Both the position numbers and the translations under genes were made by a program. Shown piece by piece: positions 17,778 through 26,965 of a stretch of DNA of 64,000 bases. The stretch comes from Croceicoccus ponticola (lineage in GTDB: Bacteria; Pseudomonadota; Alphaproteobacteria; Sphingomonadales; Sphingomonadaceae): assembly GCF_004004515.1 (NCBI RefSeq), contig NZ_RXOL01000001.1:310001-374000 (forward strand). The letters are read 5' to 3'. How positions within the stretch are numbered: position 1 is the first letter of the stretch; each line of letters opens with the position of its first letter. The notes below the pieces were generated by a model. It was not told the DNA's origin, did not search any database, and saw only the letters and a program-made list of their open reading frames with translations.

Positions 17778-18536
17778 CTAGAAGACGTCCTTTGCACAGC
17801 GCAGGGCGGCAAAGGTTTCGCTCGCGCTATTACCGCCCCACCGGGTCTTAATGTCGGCTTTGTCGGCTCGCAGGAACGGATTGGTCGCGCATTCTCGGCT
17901 GAGCCTGGTGGGGACCGTCGGCTTTCCACGCTCGCGTCGCTGGCGAATTTCTTCGGCGTAGGCCTGAAGGTCGCTATTTTCTGGATCGGCGTGGAGAGCG
18001 AACAGCGCGTTCGCCGCGGTGTATTCGTGCGCGCAATAAAGTAGCGTTTCGCCGGGCAGGTCGCGGATGCGCGACAGGCTCTCCCAGAACTGCTGCGGAT
18101 TTCCTTCGAACATCCTGCCGCAACCAAGTGCGAAAACCGAATCGCCAACAAACGCGATCCCTGCATCGGGCAGGTAGTACGCGATGTGGCCGTTGGTATG
18201 GCCGCCGACGTCGATGACTATCGCTTCATGCGCGCCGATCATGACCCGATCGCCGCCATCGACCGTGTGGTCCACTGCCGCGATCTTGGCCGCCTCGCCC
18301 TTGGGCGCGGTGACCTTGCAGCCAGTTGCCCCCTTGATTGCCTCGTTCCCGCCCGCATGGTCGGCGTGCCAGTGCGTGTTCCAGATCTGCGTGATCTGCC
18401 ACCCTTTGGCAGCGGCTTCACGCATGTAGGTGTCGGCATCGGGCGTGTCGATGCAGACCGTTTCCTCGCTTTCGGAATCGTGCAGCAGGAAGCCGTAATT
18501 GTCGGAGAGGCACGGGAATTGATGAACTTCGATCAT
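17778..18536 (-). CDS. gloB: Hydroxyacylglutathione hydrolase (glyoxalase II)
   Basis: GloB hydrolyses S-lactoylglutathione to lactate and glutathione, completing methylglyoxal detoxification. The 252-residue product has the metallo-beta-lactamase motif THWHADHAGG (His55, His57, Asp59, His60), the later metal ligands in VGGHTNGHIAYY and FVGDSVFALGCGRMFEG, and the C-terminal GloB-specific TNPFLRADKADIK. It is monocistronic and isolated from rpsA by a terminator at 18607-18641. Confidence 0.96.
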   Translation of the reverse strand: MIEVHQFPCLSDNYGFLLHDSESEETVCIDTPDADTYMREAAAKGWQITQIWNTHWHADHAGGNEAIKGATGCKVTAPKGEAAKIAAVDHTVDGGDRVMIGAHEAIVIDVGGHTNGHIAYYLPDAGIAFVGDSVFALGCGRMFEGNPQQFWESLSRIRDLPGETLLYCAHEYTAANALFALHADPENSDLQAYAEEIRQRRERGKPTVPTRLSRECATNPFLRADKADIKTRWGGNSASETFAALRCAKDVF

Positions 18537-18606
18537 GGCGATGCTCTTTCGGCGGGCGAACTGGGCCTTCAGTCATTCCAGATAGGGATGCACACGCCGG
18601 AAAGCA

Positions 18607-18641
18607 AAAGACCCGCCGGCAAATCTGCGCGGCGGGTCTTT
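18607..18641 (-). terminator. Bidirectional-looking terminator downstream of rpsA
   Basis: A perfect 12-bp stem (AAAGACCCGCCG at 18607-18618 with its complement at 18630-18641) and an 11-base loop. On the plus strand it is followed by CGTTTTTTC and on the minus strand by TTGCTTT. It lies between rpsA (stop 18754) and gloB, so its likely job is to end the rpsA transcript. Confidence 0.85.
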
Positions 18642-18753
18642 CGTTTTTTCAGGACCATCGATTAATCCCACGGGGCGAACCCGCTGACGTCACCACGGTC
18701 CCTGTTGCAAGCGGGCGGCACCAGCTCGCGCTGGCGCCGCCGCAGTTACGGGA

Positions 18754-20460
18754 TCAGCTCTGCTTCTTGAGAGCTTCGCCAAGGATGTCGCCCAGCGAGG
18801 CACCCGAATCGCTCGAACCGTACTGCTCGACGGCCTGCTTCTCTTCCGAGATCTGGCGAGCCTTGATCGAGAAGTTCGGCTTCTTGGTGCGGTCGAAACC
18901 GGTGACCATCGCGTCGATCTTCTGGCCGGTCTGGAACCGGTCGGGACGCTGTTCGTCACGATCGCGGCCAAGGTCCGAACGCTTGATGAAGCCGGTCGCG
19001 CCATCTTCGCCAACCTGCACTTCGAGGCCGCCATCGCGAACTTCGAGCACAGTGACGGTGACGACGTCGCCACGCTTGAGGCCGGTCGTCGAAGGCGTGC
19101 CGCCGACTGCCGGTGCACCCTTTTCGAGCTGCTTCATGCCAAGGCTGATGCGCTCCTTCTCGACGTCGACGTCAAGCACGACGGCTTCGACTTCTTCACC
19201 CTTGCGGTGAAGCGCCAGCGCGTCTTCGCCCGAAATGCCCCATGCGATATCCGACATGTGGACCATGCCGTCGACATCGCCCGGAAGGCCGATGAACAGG
19301 CCGAACTCGGTCGCGTTCTTGACTTCGCCGGTGACGGTCGAGCCAACGGGGTGCTTCTCTGCGAAATCGTCCCACGGGTTCGACTGGGCCTGCTTGAGAC
19401 CGAGAGAGATGCGGCGCTTGTCGGCGTCGACTTCGAGCACGATGACTTCGACTTCCTGCGAAGTCGAAACTATCTTGCCGGGGTGGACGTTCTTCTTGGT
19501 CCAGCTCATTTCCGAAACGTGGACCAGGCCTTCGATACCGGCTTCCAGCTCCACGAAGGCGCCGTATTCGGTGATGTTGGTCACGACGCCCGAGAGCTTC
19601 GCACCGACCGGGTACTTTGCGCCGACGCCATCCCAGGGATCGCTTTCCAGCTGCTTCATGCCGAGGCTGATGCGCTGCGTGTCCTGGTTGATGCGGACGA
19701 TCTGCACGGTGACGGTGTCGCCGATGTTCACGACTTCGTTCGGGTGGTTGACGCGCTTGTAGCTCATGTCGGTGACATGAAGCAGGCCGTCGATGCCGCC
19801 GAGGTCGACGAACGCACCGTAATCGGTGATGTTCTTGACGACGCCTTCGATGACCTGGCCTTCTTCGAGGTTGCCGATAAGCTCGTTGCGCTGTTCGGCG
19901 CGAGTCTCTTCAAGCACGGCGCGACGCGACACCACGATGTTGCCACGGCGTCGATCCATCTTCAGCACCTGGAAGGGCTGCGGAATGCCCATCAGCGGGG
20001 CGATGTCGCGGACGGGGCGAATGTCGACCTGCGAACCGGGCAGGAAGGCCACGGCGCCGTCGAGGTCGACGGTGAAGCCACCCTTGACGCGGCCGAAGAT
20101 CTGGCCCTCGACGCGCTTGCCTTCTCCGAATTCGCTTTCGAGGCGATCCCAGGCTGCTTCGCGGCGGGCGCGGTCACGGCTGAGCATCGCTTCGCCGTCG
20201 GCGTTTTCAACGCGGTCGACGAAAACTTCGACTTCGTCGCCAACGCTCAGTTCGCCTTCTTCGCCGTTACGGCCGAATTCGGAAAGGCGCACGCGGCCTT
20301 CGCTCTTCAGGCCTACGTCGATGACGGCCATGCCGTTTTCAATTGCGGTGACGGTGCCCTTGACGACGCGGCCTTCGAAACCACCGTCGGCTTCACTGCC
20401 GAGGGTTTCGTCAAGCATTTTCGCGAAATCGTCGCGGGTGGGGTTTGCCGTAGTGGCCAT
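18754..20460 (-). CDS. rpsA: 30S ribosomal protein S1
   Basis: S1 is the large mRNA-binding ribosomal protein that helps unfold leaders and dock mRNAs. The 568-residue product contains six S1/OB repeats, including ITDYGAFVDLGGIDGLLHVTD, ITEYGAFVELEAGIEGLVHVSE and ATEFGLFIGLPGDVDGMVHMS-type strands. The first two repeats are diverged, as usual. Length and repeat number are normal. It follows cmk at 316 bases, the widespread cmk-rpsA order, and has its own leader space. The ihfB gene often found downstream is absent; gloB lies there instead. Confidence 0.98.
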   Translation of the reverse strand: MATTANPTRDDFAKMLDETLGSEADGGFEGRVVKGTVTAIENGMAVIDVGLKSEGRVRLSEFGRNGEEGELSVGDEVEVFVDRVENADGEAMLSRDRARREAAWDRLESEFGEGKRVEGQIFGRVKGGFTVDLDGAVAFLPGSQVDIRPVRDIAPLMGIPQPFQVLKMDRRRGNIVVSRRAVLEETRAEQRNELIGNLEEGQVIEGVVKNITDYGAFVDLGGIDGLLHVTDMSYKRVNHPNEVVNIGDTVTVQIVRINQDTQRISLGMKQLESDPWDGVGAKYPVGAKLSGVVTNITEYGAFVELEAGIEGLVHVSEMSWTKKNVHPGKIVSTSQEVEVIVLEVDADKRRISLGLKQAQSNPWDDFAEKHPVGSTVTGEVKNATEFGLFIGLPGDVDGMVHMSDIAWGISGEDALALHRKGEEVEAVVLDVDVEKERISLGMKQLEKGAPAVGGTPSTTGLKRGDVVTVTVLEVRDGGLEVQVGEDGATGFIKRSDLGRDRDEQRPDRFQTGQKIDAMVTGFDRTKKPNFSIKARQISEEKQAVEQYGSSDSGASLGDILGEALKKQS

Positions 20461-20776
20461 GTGTATCTAATTCCCGTTCAATCGATTTTTCCGGCCAAGC
20501 GGTTGTATCCGCTGGTCTTTGTGGCCGAACTGCTCACAAGGCCGAATGCCTGCGCGAGCGTCCTTCGAACCTCACGCGGACGATGGCATTACAATAGCGG
20601 CAGGGCAGCGCGGATGACGCGCCGGCGGAACCGGTATTGTGCGGGAGGGGGCGGCAGGTGCCGCCGAACCCTTCGAGCCATCGCCCAGGCAAAGCCTGTC
20701 GAACGGGCGCGCGCATATGCCTATTTCGGGGCGAAGGCAAGCAAAACCGGGAAATGCGCGACAGGGCTGCGCGCGA
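20461..20776. other. cmk-rpsA intergenic leader (316 bp)
   Basis: No coding sequence that I can support. The space contains a 7-bp inverted repeat GGCGGCA/TGCCGCC (about 20651-20666) and an interrupted pair around CCTTCGAG and GTCGAACG. It should hold the rpsA promoter and possibly an S1 autoregulatory leader, but I see no convincing -35/-10 pair. Open frames crossing it are antisense shadows. Confidence 0.4.
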
Positions 20777-21409
20777 TTATCGAGCCTTTTGCGCCATTGT
20801 TGCGTCGACCAGACGGATGGCCTCGGCCAGCGATTGCGCGGCGTCCATGTCCGAATTGTCGAGCAGGATCGCGTCGGCTGCTTCGATCAGCGGAGCCTCG
20901 GCCCGGTTGCGGTCGCGGGCATCGCGGGAAATCAGGTCGGTTCGTATTGCGTCGTACGATACGTCCTCGCCGCGCGAAAGCATTTCGGCGTGACGGCGGC
21001 GGGCGCGGGCTTCGACGCTAGCGGTGACGAAGAGTTTGACGTCGGCATGGGGCGCGACGACAGTGCCTATATCGCGTCCGTCCAGCACGGCACCGCCGGG
21101 CTGTGCCGCAAAGGCGCGCTGGCGATCGAGCAAGGCCGCCCGTACGTCCTTGTGTACCGAGACTCTGCTGGCAAGCGCTCCAACCGCTTCTTGCCGAAGC
21201 GTGGGATCTGTCAGCAGCCGGTCGGGAAAATCGGTGGCGCGGCGGGCATCGAGCGGATCGTCCGGGTTACCTCCCAGGTTCCTTACATGCAGGCCCACGG
21301 CGCGATACAGCAATCCGGTATCGAGATGCGGAAGGCCATAATGGCGAGCAAGTCCGCGTGCGATCGTACCCTTGCCCGACGCGGTCGGCCCGTCGACAGC
21401 GATGATCAT
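20777..21409 (-). CDS. cmk: Cytidylate kinase
   Basis: Cmk phosphorylates CMP and dCMP. From ATG 21409 the 210-residue product starts [20 protein letters not shown], with the P-loop GPTASGKGT. It also has the CMP-binding region HLDTGLLYRAVGLHV, the LDGRDIGTVVAPHADVKLFV strand and the lid RDARDRNRAEAPL. Length is usual for the short Cmk type. It overlaps the upstream small membrane protein gene by four bases, so aroA, that gene and cmk form one unit. Confidence 0.97.
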   Translation of the reverse strand: MIIAVDGPTASGKGTIARGLARHYGLPHLDTGLLYRAVGLHVRNLGGNPDDPLDARRATDFPDRLLTDPTLRQEAVGALASRVSVHKDVRAALLDRQRAFAAQPGGAVLDGRDIGTVVAPHADVKLFVTASVEARARRRHAEMLSRGEDVSYDAIRTDLISRDARDRNRAEAPLIEAADAILLDNSDMDAAQSLAEAIRLVDATMAQKAR

Positions 21410-21693
21410 GCCGAATTTTGCCGGCGCGCGGCACTCTTCGTTCGTGCGGTTTTGATCAGGCCCCAGATGGCAATGGCGGCCCAAAACCCTTCAAGCACCA
21501 AAGACGGCAGGTTGGGGTGATAATAGAGCGAAACCGTCAGCAGCGCCGCGCCGGCGAGGTTCACGCCATGCTGGATATAGGGATCGGGATCTTTGCGCGC
21601 GGTCATATAGGCATAGGCAAAGATGATGCAGGCCATGCCGAGAAACCCGATCAAGTTCGGCCAGTCGACGGTGACGATCATGTCGGTTTTCAC
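21406..21693 (-). CDS. Small three-TM membrane protein of unknown function
   Basis: A 95-residue hydrophobic protein with about three membrane segments: [37 protein letters not shown] and [16 protein letters not shown]. The layout (a Gly-Met-rich first helix ending Y-x-x-x-x, a polar loop, two further helices ending in an aromatic/Trp helix) resembles the CBU_0592-type family seen in many proteobacteria, with no known role. It sits between aroA and cmk with four-base overlaps on both sides. Start could be ATG 21693 or ATG 21681. Confidence 0.75.
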   Translation of the reverse strand: MKTDMIVTVDWPNLIGFLGMACIIFAYAYMTARKDPDPYIQHGVNLAGAALLTVSLYYHPNLPSLVLEGFWAAIAIWGLIKTARTKSAARRQNSA

Positions 21694-23030
21694 GCGCGAG
21701 CCTGCGCCAACAGGGTTTCGAACATCGGGAAGCTGGTGGCGATTGGTGCGGTATCGTCGACATCCACCCCGTCGCGGCTGACAAGTCCCGCCACGGCCAT
21801 GGCCATCGCGATGCGGTGATCGAGGTGGGTCGTTATCGCATCGGCGGTCCCGCGGAGCGGCTCCCCGCCACTGCCGTCGATAATCAGCCCGTCCTCGCGT
21901 TCTTCGACCCGCGCACCGGCGGCGGTCAACGCCGCGGCCATGGCGGAAAGCCGATCCGATTCCTTGACGCGCAATTCGTCGAGACCGGTCGTGACGGTAC
22001 GGCCATTCGCCACCGAAGCGGCAACGAAAAGCACCGGGAATTCATCGATCATGGCCGGTGCCACGGCAGGATCGACATCGATTCCCGTCAGACCGGAGTG
22101 CCGGACGCGCAAATCGGCGACCGGTTCGCCGCCGACTTCGCGCCGATCCAGTTCGTCGATACTGCCGCCCATGGCGCGCAGCACGTCGAACAGCGCGGCG
22201 CGAGTGGGGTTGAGGCCGACGTTGGCAACGACAAGGTCCGATCCCGGCACCAGCAGCGCGGCCACGACGAAGAAGGCGGCAGACGACGGATCGCCAGGAA
22301 CTACGATGTCCTGCGGCTTAAGGTCGACTCCGCCACGAATGCGGATAACGCGGTCGCCAGCGACTTCTTCGACCGTCAGGTCCGCGCCAAAGCCGGTCAG
22401 CATGCGTTCGGTATGGTCGCGCGTGGCGACAGGCTCGATCACCGTGGTTACACCCGGCGTGTTCAGCCCGGCGAGCAGGACCGCGCTCTTCACCTGCGCG
22501 CTCGCGACGGGAAGGCGGTATTCGATGGGCACGGCAGGATGCGCGCCGCGCATCGTGAGCGGCAATGTCTGGCTGTCGTTGGCGCCCGGCGATGCGGTGA
22601 AGGCGGCGCCCATGCGCGACAAAGGTTCGATCACCCGGCCCATCGGCCGTTTCGACAGGCTGGCGTCGCCGATAAAAGTTGCGGTAATGCCATTGCTGGC
22701 GACAAGGCCCATCAGCAATCGGGTCGAAGTGCCCGAATTGCCCATGTCCAGCGCGGTTTCCGGTTGCAACAGCCCGCCGACACCGACGCCGTCGATGACC
22801 CATGTGCCATCGTCCCGCCGCTCGATCCCCGCGCCCATTGCGCGCAAGGCGGCGGCGGTGGCCATTACGTCTTCGCCTTCGAGCAGGCCTGTCGCCGTCG
22901 TCCGCCCGACCGCGAGCGCGCCGAACATCAACGATCGATGGCTGATCGATTTGTCGCCCGGCACGGCGATGCGGCCCGTAAGCGGTGCGCCGGGCAAAAA
23001 CCGGCGAGGAGAAGGCGAATTGGCGTTCAT
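21690..23030 (-). CDS. aroA: 3-phosphoshikimate 1-carboxyvinyltransferase (EPSP synthase, CP4-like class)
   Basis: AroA makes EPSP from shikimate-3-phosphate and PEP in aromatic amino acid synthesis. The 446-residue protein from ATG 23030 carries [51 protein letters not shown] and [14 protein letters not shown]-like blocks. These closely follow the Agrobacterium CP4-type (class II) enzyme. The PEP-site loop reads [10 protein letters not shown], with Gly where CP4 has the Ala tied to glyphosate insensitivity. It heads the aroA-membrane protein-cmk unit; an upstream frame extension to 23066 is not family-like. Confidence 0.97.
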   Translation of the reverse strand: MNANSPSPRRFLPGAPLTGRIAVPGDKSISHRSLMFGALAVGRTTATGLLEGEDVMATAAALRAMGAGIERRDDGTWVIDGVGVGGLLQPETALDMGNSGTSTRLLMGLVASNGITATFIGDASLSKRPMGRVIEPLSRMGAAFTASPGANDSQTLPLTMRGAHPAVPIEYRLPVASAQVKSAVLLAGLNTPGVTTVIEPVATRDHTERMLTGFGADLTVEEVAGDRVIRIRGGVDLKPQDIVVPGDPSSAAFFVVAALLVPGSDLVVANVGLNPTRAALFDVLRAMGGSIDELDRREVGGEPVADLRVRHSGLTGIDVDPAVAPAMIDEFPVLFVAASVANGRTVTTGLDELRVKESDRLSAMAAALTAAGARVEEREDGLIIDGSGGEPLRGTADAITTHLDHRIAMAMAVAGLVSRDGVDVDDTAPIATSFPMFETLLAQARA

Positions 23031-23218
23031 GAAAGCGTGGGCCCGTGATGCTGGGGCGATCCCCATTCGGCGGCGGCTTTTGACAGGGGCGTGCCGCTAT
23101 GGCAAGGCGCGCGCTCTTCGCGCCGGGCGGCTGCTTGCAGAACCGCTTTCGCGAAACCAGATTAAGCATGCAATCATGCCCCGTCATGAACCGGGGCGGC
23201 TTTCGAACGAGGAACTTC

Positions 23219-23533
23219 ATGGTCAAGCCTGAATGGGGTGCCAAGCACACCTGCCCGAAGTGCAGCACCCGCTTCTACGATCTCGGCAAGGACGATCCGG
23301 TCACCTGCATCGAGTGCGGTAACGAATGGACGCCCGAACCGGTGCTGAAATCGAAGCAGCCGATTCCTTATGAACAGCAAAAGGAAGAGGTGAAGGAAGA
23401 CGACAGCGATCTGGCCGACGACGATCTGGACATCGACGACGACGAAGATTCGCCCGACAACGATGTCGATCTCGGCGGCGACGACGATCTTGGCGTTGCC
23501 AAGGCGAAGGACGACGACGAGGAAGATACCTGA
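23219..23533 (+). CDS. FYDLN_acid (TIGR02300) family protein
   Basis: A 104-residue protein starting MVKPEWGAKHTCPKCSTRFY, with the family signature FYDLGKDDPVTCIECG (FYDLN in most members). Four cysteines (C12, C15, C30, C33) form a zinc ribbon, and the C-terminal half is extremely acidic (DDDLDIDDDEDSPDNDVDL). The family is confined largely to alphaproteobacteria and has no established function. ATG 23219 has GGAA six bases upstream. The longer frame from 23099 is not conserved-looking. Confidence 0.9.
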   Translation: MVKPEWGAKHTCPKCSTRFYDLGKDDPVTCIECGNEWTPEPVLKSKQPIPYEQQKEEVKEDDSDLADDDLDIDDDEDSPDNDVDLGGDDDLGVAKAKDDDEEDT

Positions 23534-23753
23534 TTTTCAATGCGAGGGGCGGGGCCGCGAGTCGGTCCTGCCTTTCGGATCCGCCTGTCCGACCTTCGCG
23601 TCGCGGCAGGTTTTTCGATCCGGTTGACGGAAGACGAATTTCCCCCTTGCCAGCGCAAGGGCGTCTCCCTAAAGAGCCGGCTCCCGACGCGGTGACGACA
23701 TCGTTTCGGGCCGGAATGCCTACCAGGGGCATTCTCCATGTCGATGGAAAAAC

Positions 23754-23829
<76 letters not shown>

Positions 23830-23888
23830 TCGTCTATCTAACCTCCAGATATTCCTTAAAACCTAAGGATTACGGCGGTTTCCTTTTC

Positions 23889-23921
23889 CTCCTGCTACAC
23901 AAAACTGCTACAGTGCAGGAG
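23889..23921 (+). promoter_or_regulatory. Hairpin over the integrase ribosome site with two CTGCTACA repeats
   Basis: CTCCTGC (23889-23895) can pair with GCAGGAG (23915-23921), which contains the AGGAG ribosome site of the integrase. The loop region holds two direct copies of CTGCTACA (23892-23899 and 23905-23912, 13 bases apart). The same TGCTACA core recurs at the right-end repeats (37291-37314, 41310-41361). I read TGCTACA as a candidate integrase arm-type site and the hairpin as a possible translational brake; both are inferences. Confidence 0.55.
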
Positions 23922-23929
23922 TGGAACAG

Positions 23930-25687
23930 GTGGCAAAACCCAGAGGCCTGCAACTGCGAGGCCGGACCTACTATTCGCGCATTGTCGTGCCCACGGCACT
24001 GATCCCGAAGTTCGGGCGACGCGAAATCCTGAAGAGCCTGAAAACGAAAGATCGCCGGGAAGCCGAGGCGCTTCACTTCAATGAGGCAGCGCACTGGGCA
24101 GCGGCCTTCGTAGAGGCCGAACGCGAACTGCAACCGGACGATACCGCGCAGCCGTCGAAGAACCACCTGAGCGAGGCGGAAGTCGCTGCACTGGCCCGTA
24201 AGTTCTTTCAGCGTCGCAAGGCGGCACTGGACTTTCGGCAGCGGAGTTCGGCTGATCCAGACGACGAACGCGAGGCAGCTACCGAAGATTTGCAGTGGGA
24301 AATTTCCGCGCTGCAATCGTGGAACGAACCCGATGCCCACCGTCTGGTAGGCGAAGCAGAAGCTGAGGTACTACAGCAAGCCGGGGATGATGCCCTTCTT
24401 GAAGGCAAGGCGGCTATGCTGTTGGCCGAACTCATTCGCCGCGCACTCGTGCAACTGGGTTCACTGGAACTGGCCCGGATGCAGGGCGACTACCGCGACA
24501 GGATTGAGGATAGCTTCTTCCGCAACGCCGGAGCCTCGAACGTGGGCACGGCATCACAGGTGGATGCTGGCCCCACCTTGGGCGAATGCATCGACCGCTA
24601 TCAGACCGAGGTTCTCGAGCTCCGTCCGGTGTCCGAGAAGACCCGTATCAAGCAGAAAGCCTTCCTCAAGCAGGTCGGGGCCCACTTCGGGCGGAAAACG
24701 CTCCTAGGGGCCATTACACGGGCCGACTGCAATGCCTTTCGAGACATTCTCGCCAAGCTCCCGCCCAATTTCAACAAGAAGAGCGGGGAGCGATCCCTTG
24801 CCAAAATCGCGGAGGCCAACCGAACTGGTCAGTACCTCGCATGGGAGACGCAGAACAATTATCTCAAACCGCTCTCCGACCTGTTCGACTGGGCGCGGCG
24901 GGAACGGCTCATAACGGACAATGTTGCGGAGAAAATTTCTCCGTTGGCCACTCGCAAACCAGCGGACGAGCAGCGAGACCCGTTCAATGCAGAGGAATTG
25001 CAACGAATATTCGATATCCCCATGTTCACCGGCAGCGTCGATGACGAGCGCCGTTTCAACAAGCGCGGTTCCAACCTGACCCGCCGCAGTCGTTATTGGG
25101 CACCCTTGCTCGCCCTTTTCACCGGCATGCGGATGGGGGAAATTCTCCAGCTTAACCCGGACCATATATGCACGACGGCTAAGGGTACGCACTTCATCGT
25201 TCTGACCCGCGACATGAAGCTTAAGACTGGCAGTGCCAGCCGCGAGGTGCCCATACACCCGCAGTTGATCGATCTTGGCTTTCTGGAGTGGGTGGAAAGC
25301 CGCCGAAAGGCGGGGGTAGACCTACTCTTCGACGATGTGCCAGCCGGACCGGATGGCTATCGCACGAGCACTTTTTCAAAACGCTTCGCTACGGTGCTCG
25401 GTTCGGCATCGCTACCAGCTAATCGCAGGGCCATGCTGTGCTTCCATTCTTTCCGGCACACCTTCAAGGATGCCCTGAACGAGACTGGGGCCAGCGAAGA
25501 GCAGAAGGATGAAATTTGCGGATGGGCGCGGAGCAGTAAGACAGGCCGACGTTATGGTTCCGGGCTGAGTGCGGACCAGCTTAAGCCGTTTGTTGATGCG
25601 GTGACGTTTGACGTCGACTTTTCGCGTCTCGAAGACGCATACAACGGCGCCATTGCCGACAGCAAAAACCCCGAAAAAATCCAATGA
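23930..25687 (+). CDS. int: Tyrosine integrase of the tRNA-Ala island
   Basis: A site-specific recombinase of about 585 residues. The N-terminus (KPRGLQLRGRTYYSRIVVPT) resembles the DUF6538-type arm-binding domain of many tRNA-targeting integrases. A SAM-like core-binding domain spans roughly residues 215-320 (TLGECIDRYQTEVLELRPVS), followed by the catalytic domain with Arg in FTGMRMGEILQL (about residue 400), HSFRHTF (about 505) and the Tyr nucleophile in RRYGSG (about 541). All catalytic residues seem present, so it may be active. GTG 23930 is preferred over GTG 23921 because AGGAG at 23917-23921 overlaps the latter. It lies 100 bases from attL. Confidence 0.92.
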   Translation: MAKPRGLQLRGRTYYSRIVVPTALIPKFGRREILKSLKTKDRREAEALHFNEAAHWAAAFVEAERELQPDDTAQPSKNHLSEAEVAALARKFFQRRKAALDFRQRSSADPDDEREAATEDLQWEISALQSWNEPDAHRLVGEAEAEVLQQAGDDALLEGKAAMLLAELIRRALVQLGSLELARMQGDYRDRIEDSFFRNAGASNVGTASQVDAGPTLGECIDRYQTEVLELRPVSEKTRIKQKAFLKQVGAHFGRKTLLGAITRADCNAFRDILAKLPPNFNKKSGERSLAKIAEANRTGQYLAWETQNNYLKPLSDLFDWARRERLITDNVAEKISPLATRKPADEQRDPFNAEELQRIFDIPMFTGSVDDERRFNKRGSNLTRRSRYWAPLLALFTGMRMGEILQLNPDHICTTAKGTHFIVLTRDMKLKTGSASREVPIHPQLIDLGFLEWVESRRKAGVDLLFDDVPAGPDGYRTSTFSKRFATVLGSASLPANRRAMLCFHSFRHTFKDALNETGASEEQKDEICGWARSSKTGRRYGSGLSADQLKPFVDAVTFDVDFSRLEDAYNGAIADSKNPEKIQ

Positions 25688-26080
25688 TTTCTCGCGCGCG
25701 CGCGTGACAAACTAAGGAGTATCCCAGCCCATCTTTTCCGGGGGGCTATCACAGCAACCCACCGACGAAATTTTGAAACCCGTTGCACGGATCGGAGGGT
25801 GATTTTTCGCGCCCGCAACAATCGTTGTTGATCGCCGCGCCCCATCATCTAATCTGGTCCTGCTCCCGGCACTGTGTCGGGAGTGGGGCGTGGAAACCCC
25901 TCTGAGACACCTCGGTCACCGATTTCGGAGGCCGGGTGGCATGCGCGCATGTCCAAGGCCTCGGCCCAAAGGCGCATGCGCTCGTTGTCTCAGCGGGTTT
26001 CCAACATCCGGCTTTGGCCGTCGCCCCATGGACGAATTCGGGGCGACGGATGCGAATGTCCCCGAGCAAATGGGGGCAAC
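25688..26080. other. Non-coding stretch after the integrase (393 bp)
   Basis: No convincing gene. Visible structure is an alternating CG run (about 25693-25704), an inverted repeat CAACAA-TCG-TTGTTG (25816-25830), and a 10-bp near-perfect palindrome around 25863-25883 (CTCCCGGCAC / GTGTCGGGAG, one G-T pair). The frame of the next gene is open back to 25874, but this part is Arg/Ser-rich and lacks protein-like character. Confidence 0.4.
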
Positions 26081-26911
26081 ATGCAGAGCGCGGCACGCGA
26101 GAAACTTCCTCAGCGCAAGGTCAACAGCCTACTGGTGATAGGCATCCTGTTTGCGCCGGGTATCTTCGTCTGGTTCCTGCTGCGGCAAGGCCATAGCACG
26201 CTTGCAAGGGTGATCGGCTTTTCGTGGGCGGGCTTCATGCTCCTCGTGTGGGTCGCGGTCGTCAGTGCCGGTCCTCCAGACAGAGGAGCCGATGCAGAAC
26301 GATTGGCAGAACCTATCGGTCAGGGTGAGTTCGCGAATGTCGAGGATGAAAAACAAGCCGTCACTGCCAACAGAACAGTCGAGGGGGAAGCACTACAAGA
26401 TGCTTACGATGCTCCAGCTTTTGGTAAACTCAAGAATGCGCAAAAAGATGAGAGGGTAGGGCGACTGAGGGAGGGAGCGGCTCGTGCCGCGAACAATCGA
26501 ACTTTGAAGCAGCCTACTGGATCGAGGTCGGTGCGGTGGATTACCAATACTTACTTGGCCGGTTGTCCTGTGGCATCGGATTGGTTCGAAATGCAGGAAG
26601 CGGTCGAGCGGGGCAACATGTCAATTGACCACCCCGATCGCTGCATCGTTATGCAGCCCGGCACGGTCATCATTGCCCCGCCTGAGGGTAAGCGAGAGAC
26701 CATCACGCACAAGGGTCACGAGTATGAGAAAGCGTCGCTACAGGATGGCCGCGTGTTTTGGACTGATGAGATGGACGATGTAAGCCTGACCCGCTTTGAG
26801 GCTGTTGGCCAGCGAGAGATTGCTTTTGTCTCTGCGATGACGGATTTCGTAATTGTGTGTGCGAAAGCTGTCGATCGGCAAACGACGACGTTTCAGACAT
26901 GGGCGGCTTGA
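26081..26911 (+). CDS. Two-TM island protein of unknown function
   Basis: A 276-residue protein from ATG 26081, preceded by TGGGGGCAAC. Two membrane helices at about residues 17-34 (LLVIGILFAPGIFVWFLL) and 43-62 (FSWAGFMLLVWVAVVSAG) are followed by an acidic, Ala-rich linker. A C-terminal soluble domain of about 110 residues contains TNTYLAGCPVASDWFEMQEA and THKGHEYEKASLQDGRVFWT; the last part has SH3-like beta-strand character. I do not recognise the family. It is co-oriented with the integrase and the HEPN-like gene 54 bases downstream. Confidence 0.65.
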   Translation: MQSAAREKLPQRKVNSLLVIGILFAPGIFVWFLLRQGHSTLARVIGFSWAGFMLLVWVAVVSAGPPDRGADAERLAEPIGQGEFANVEDEKQAVTANRTVEGEALQDAYDAPAFGKLKNAQKDERVGRLREGAARAANNRTLKQPTGSRSVRWITNTYLAGCPVASDWFEMQEAVERGNMSIDHPDRCIVMQPGTVIIAPPEGKRETITHKGHEYEKASLQDGRVFWTDEMDDVSLTRFEAVGQREIAFVSAMTDFVIVCAKAVDRQTTTFQTWAA

Positions 26912-26965
26912 AAATTCAACTCATTCAGCCGTAGGATTTTTTCGCGACATCTCTACACTTCGCGG

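Noticed and set aside
19207-21021. 604-codon plus-strand frame across rpsA and the cmk leader
   Set aside because: It is antisense to the S1 repeats and shows the repetitive composition of their complement; no protein family.
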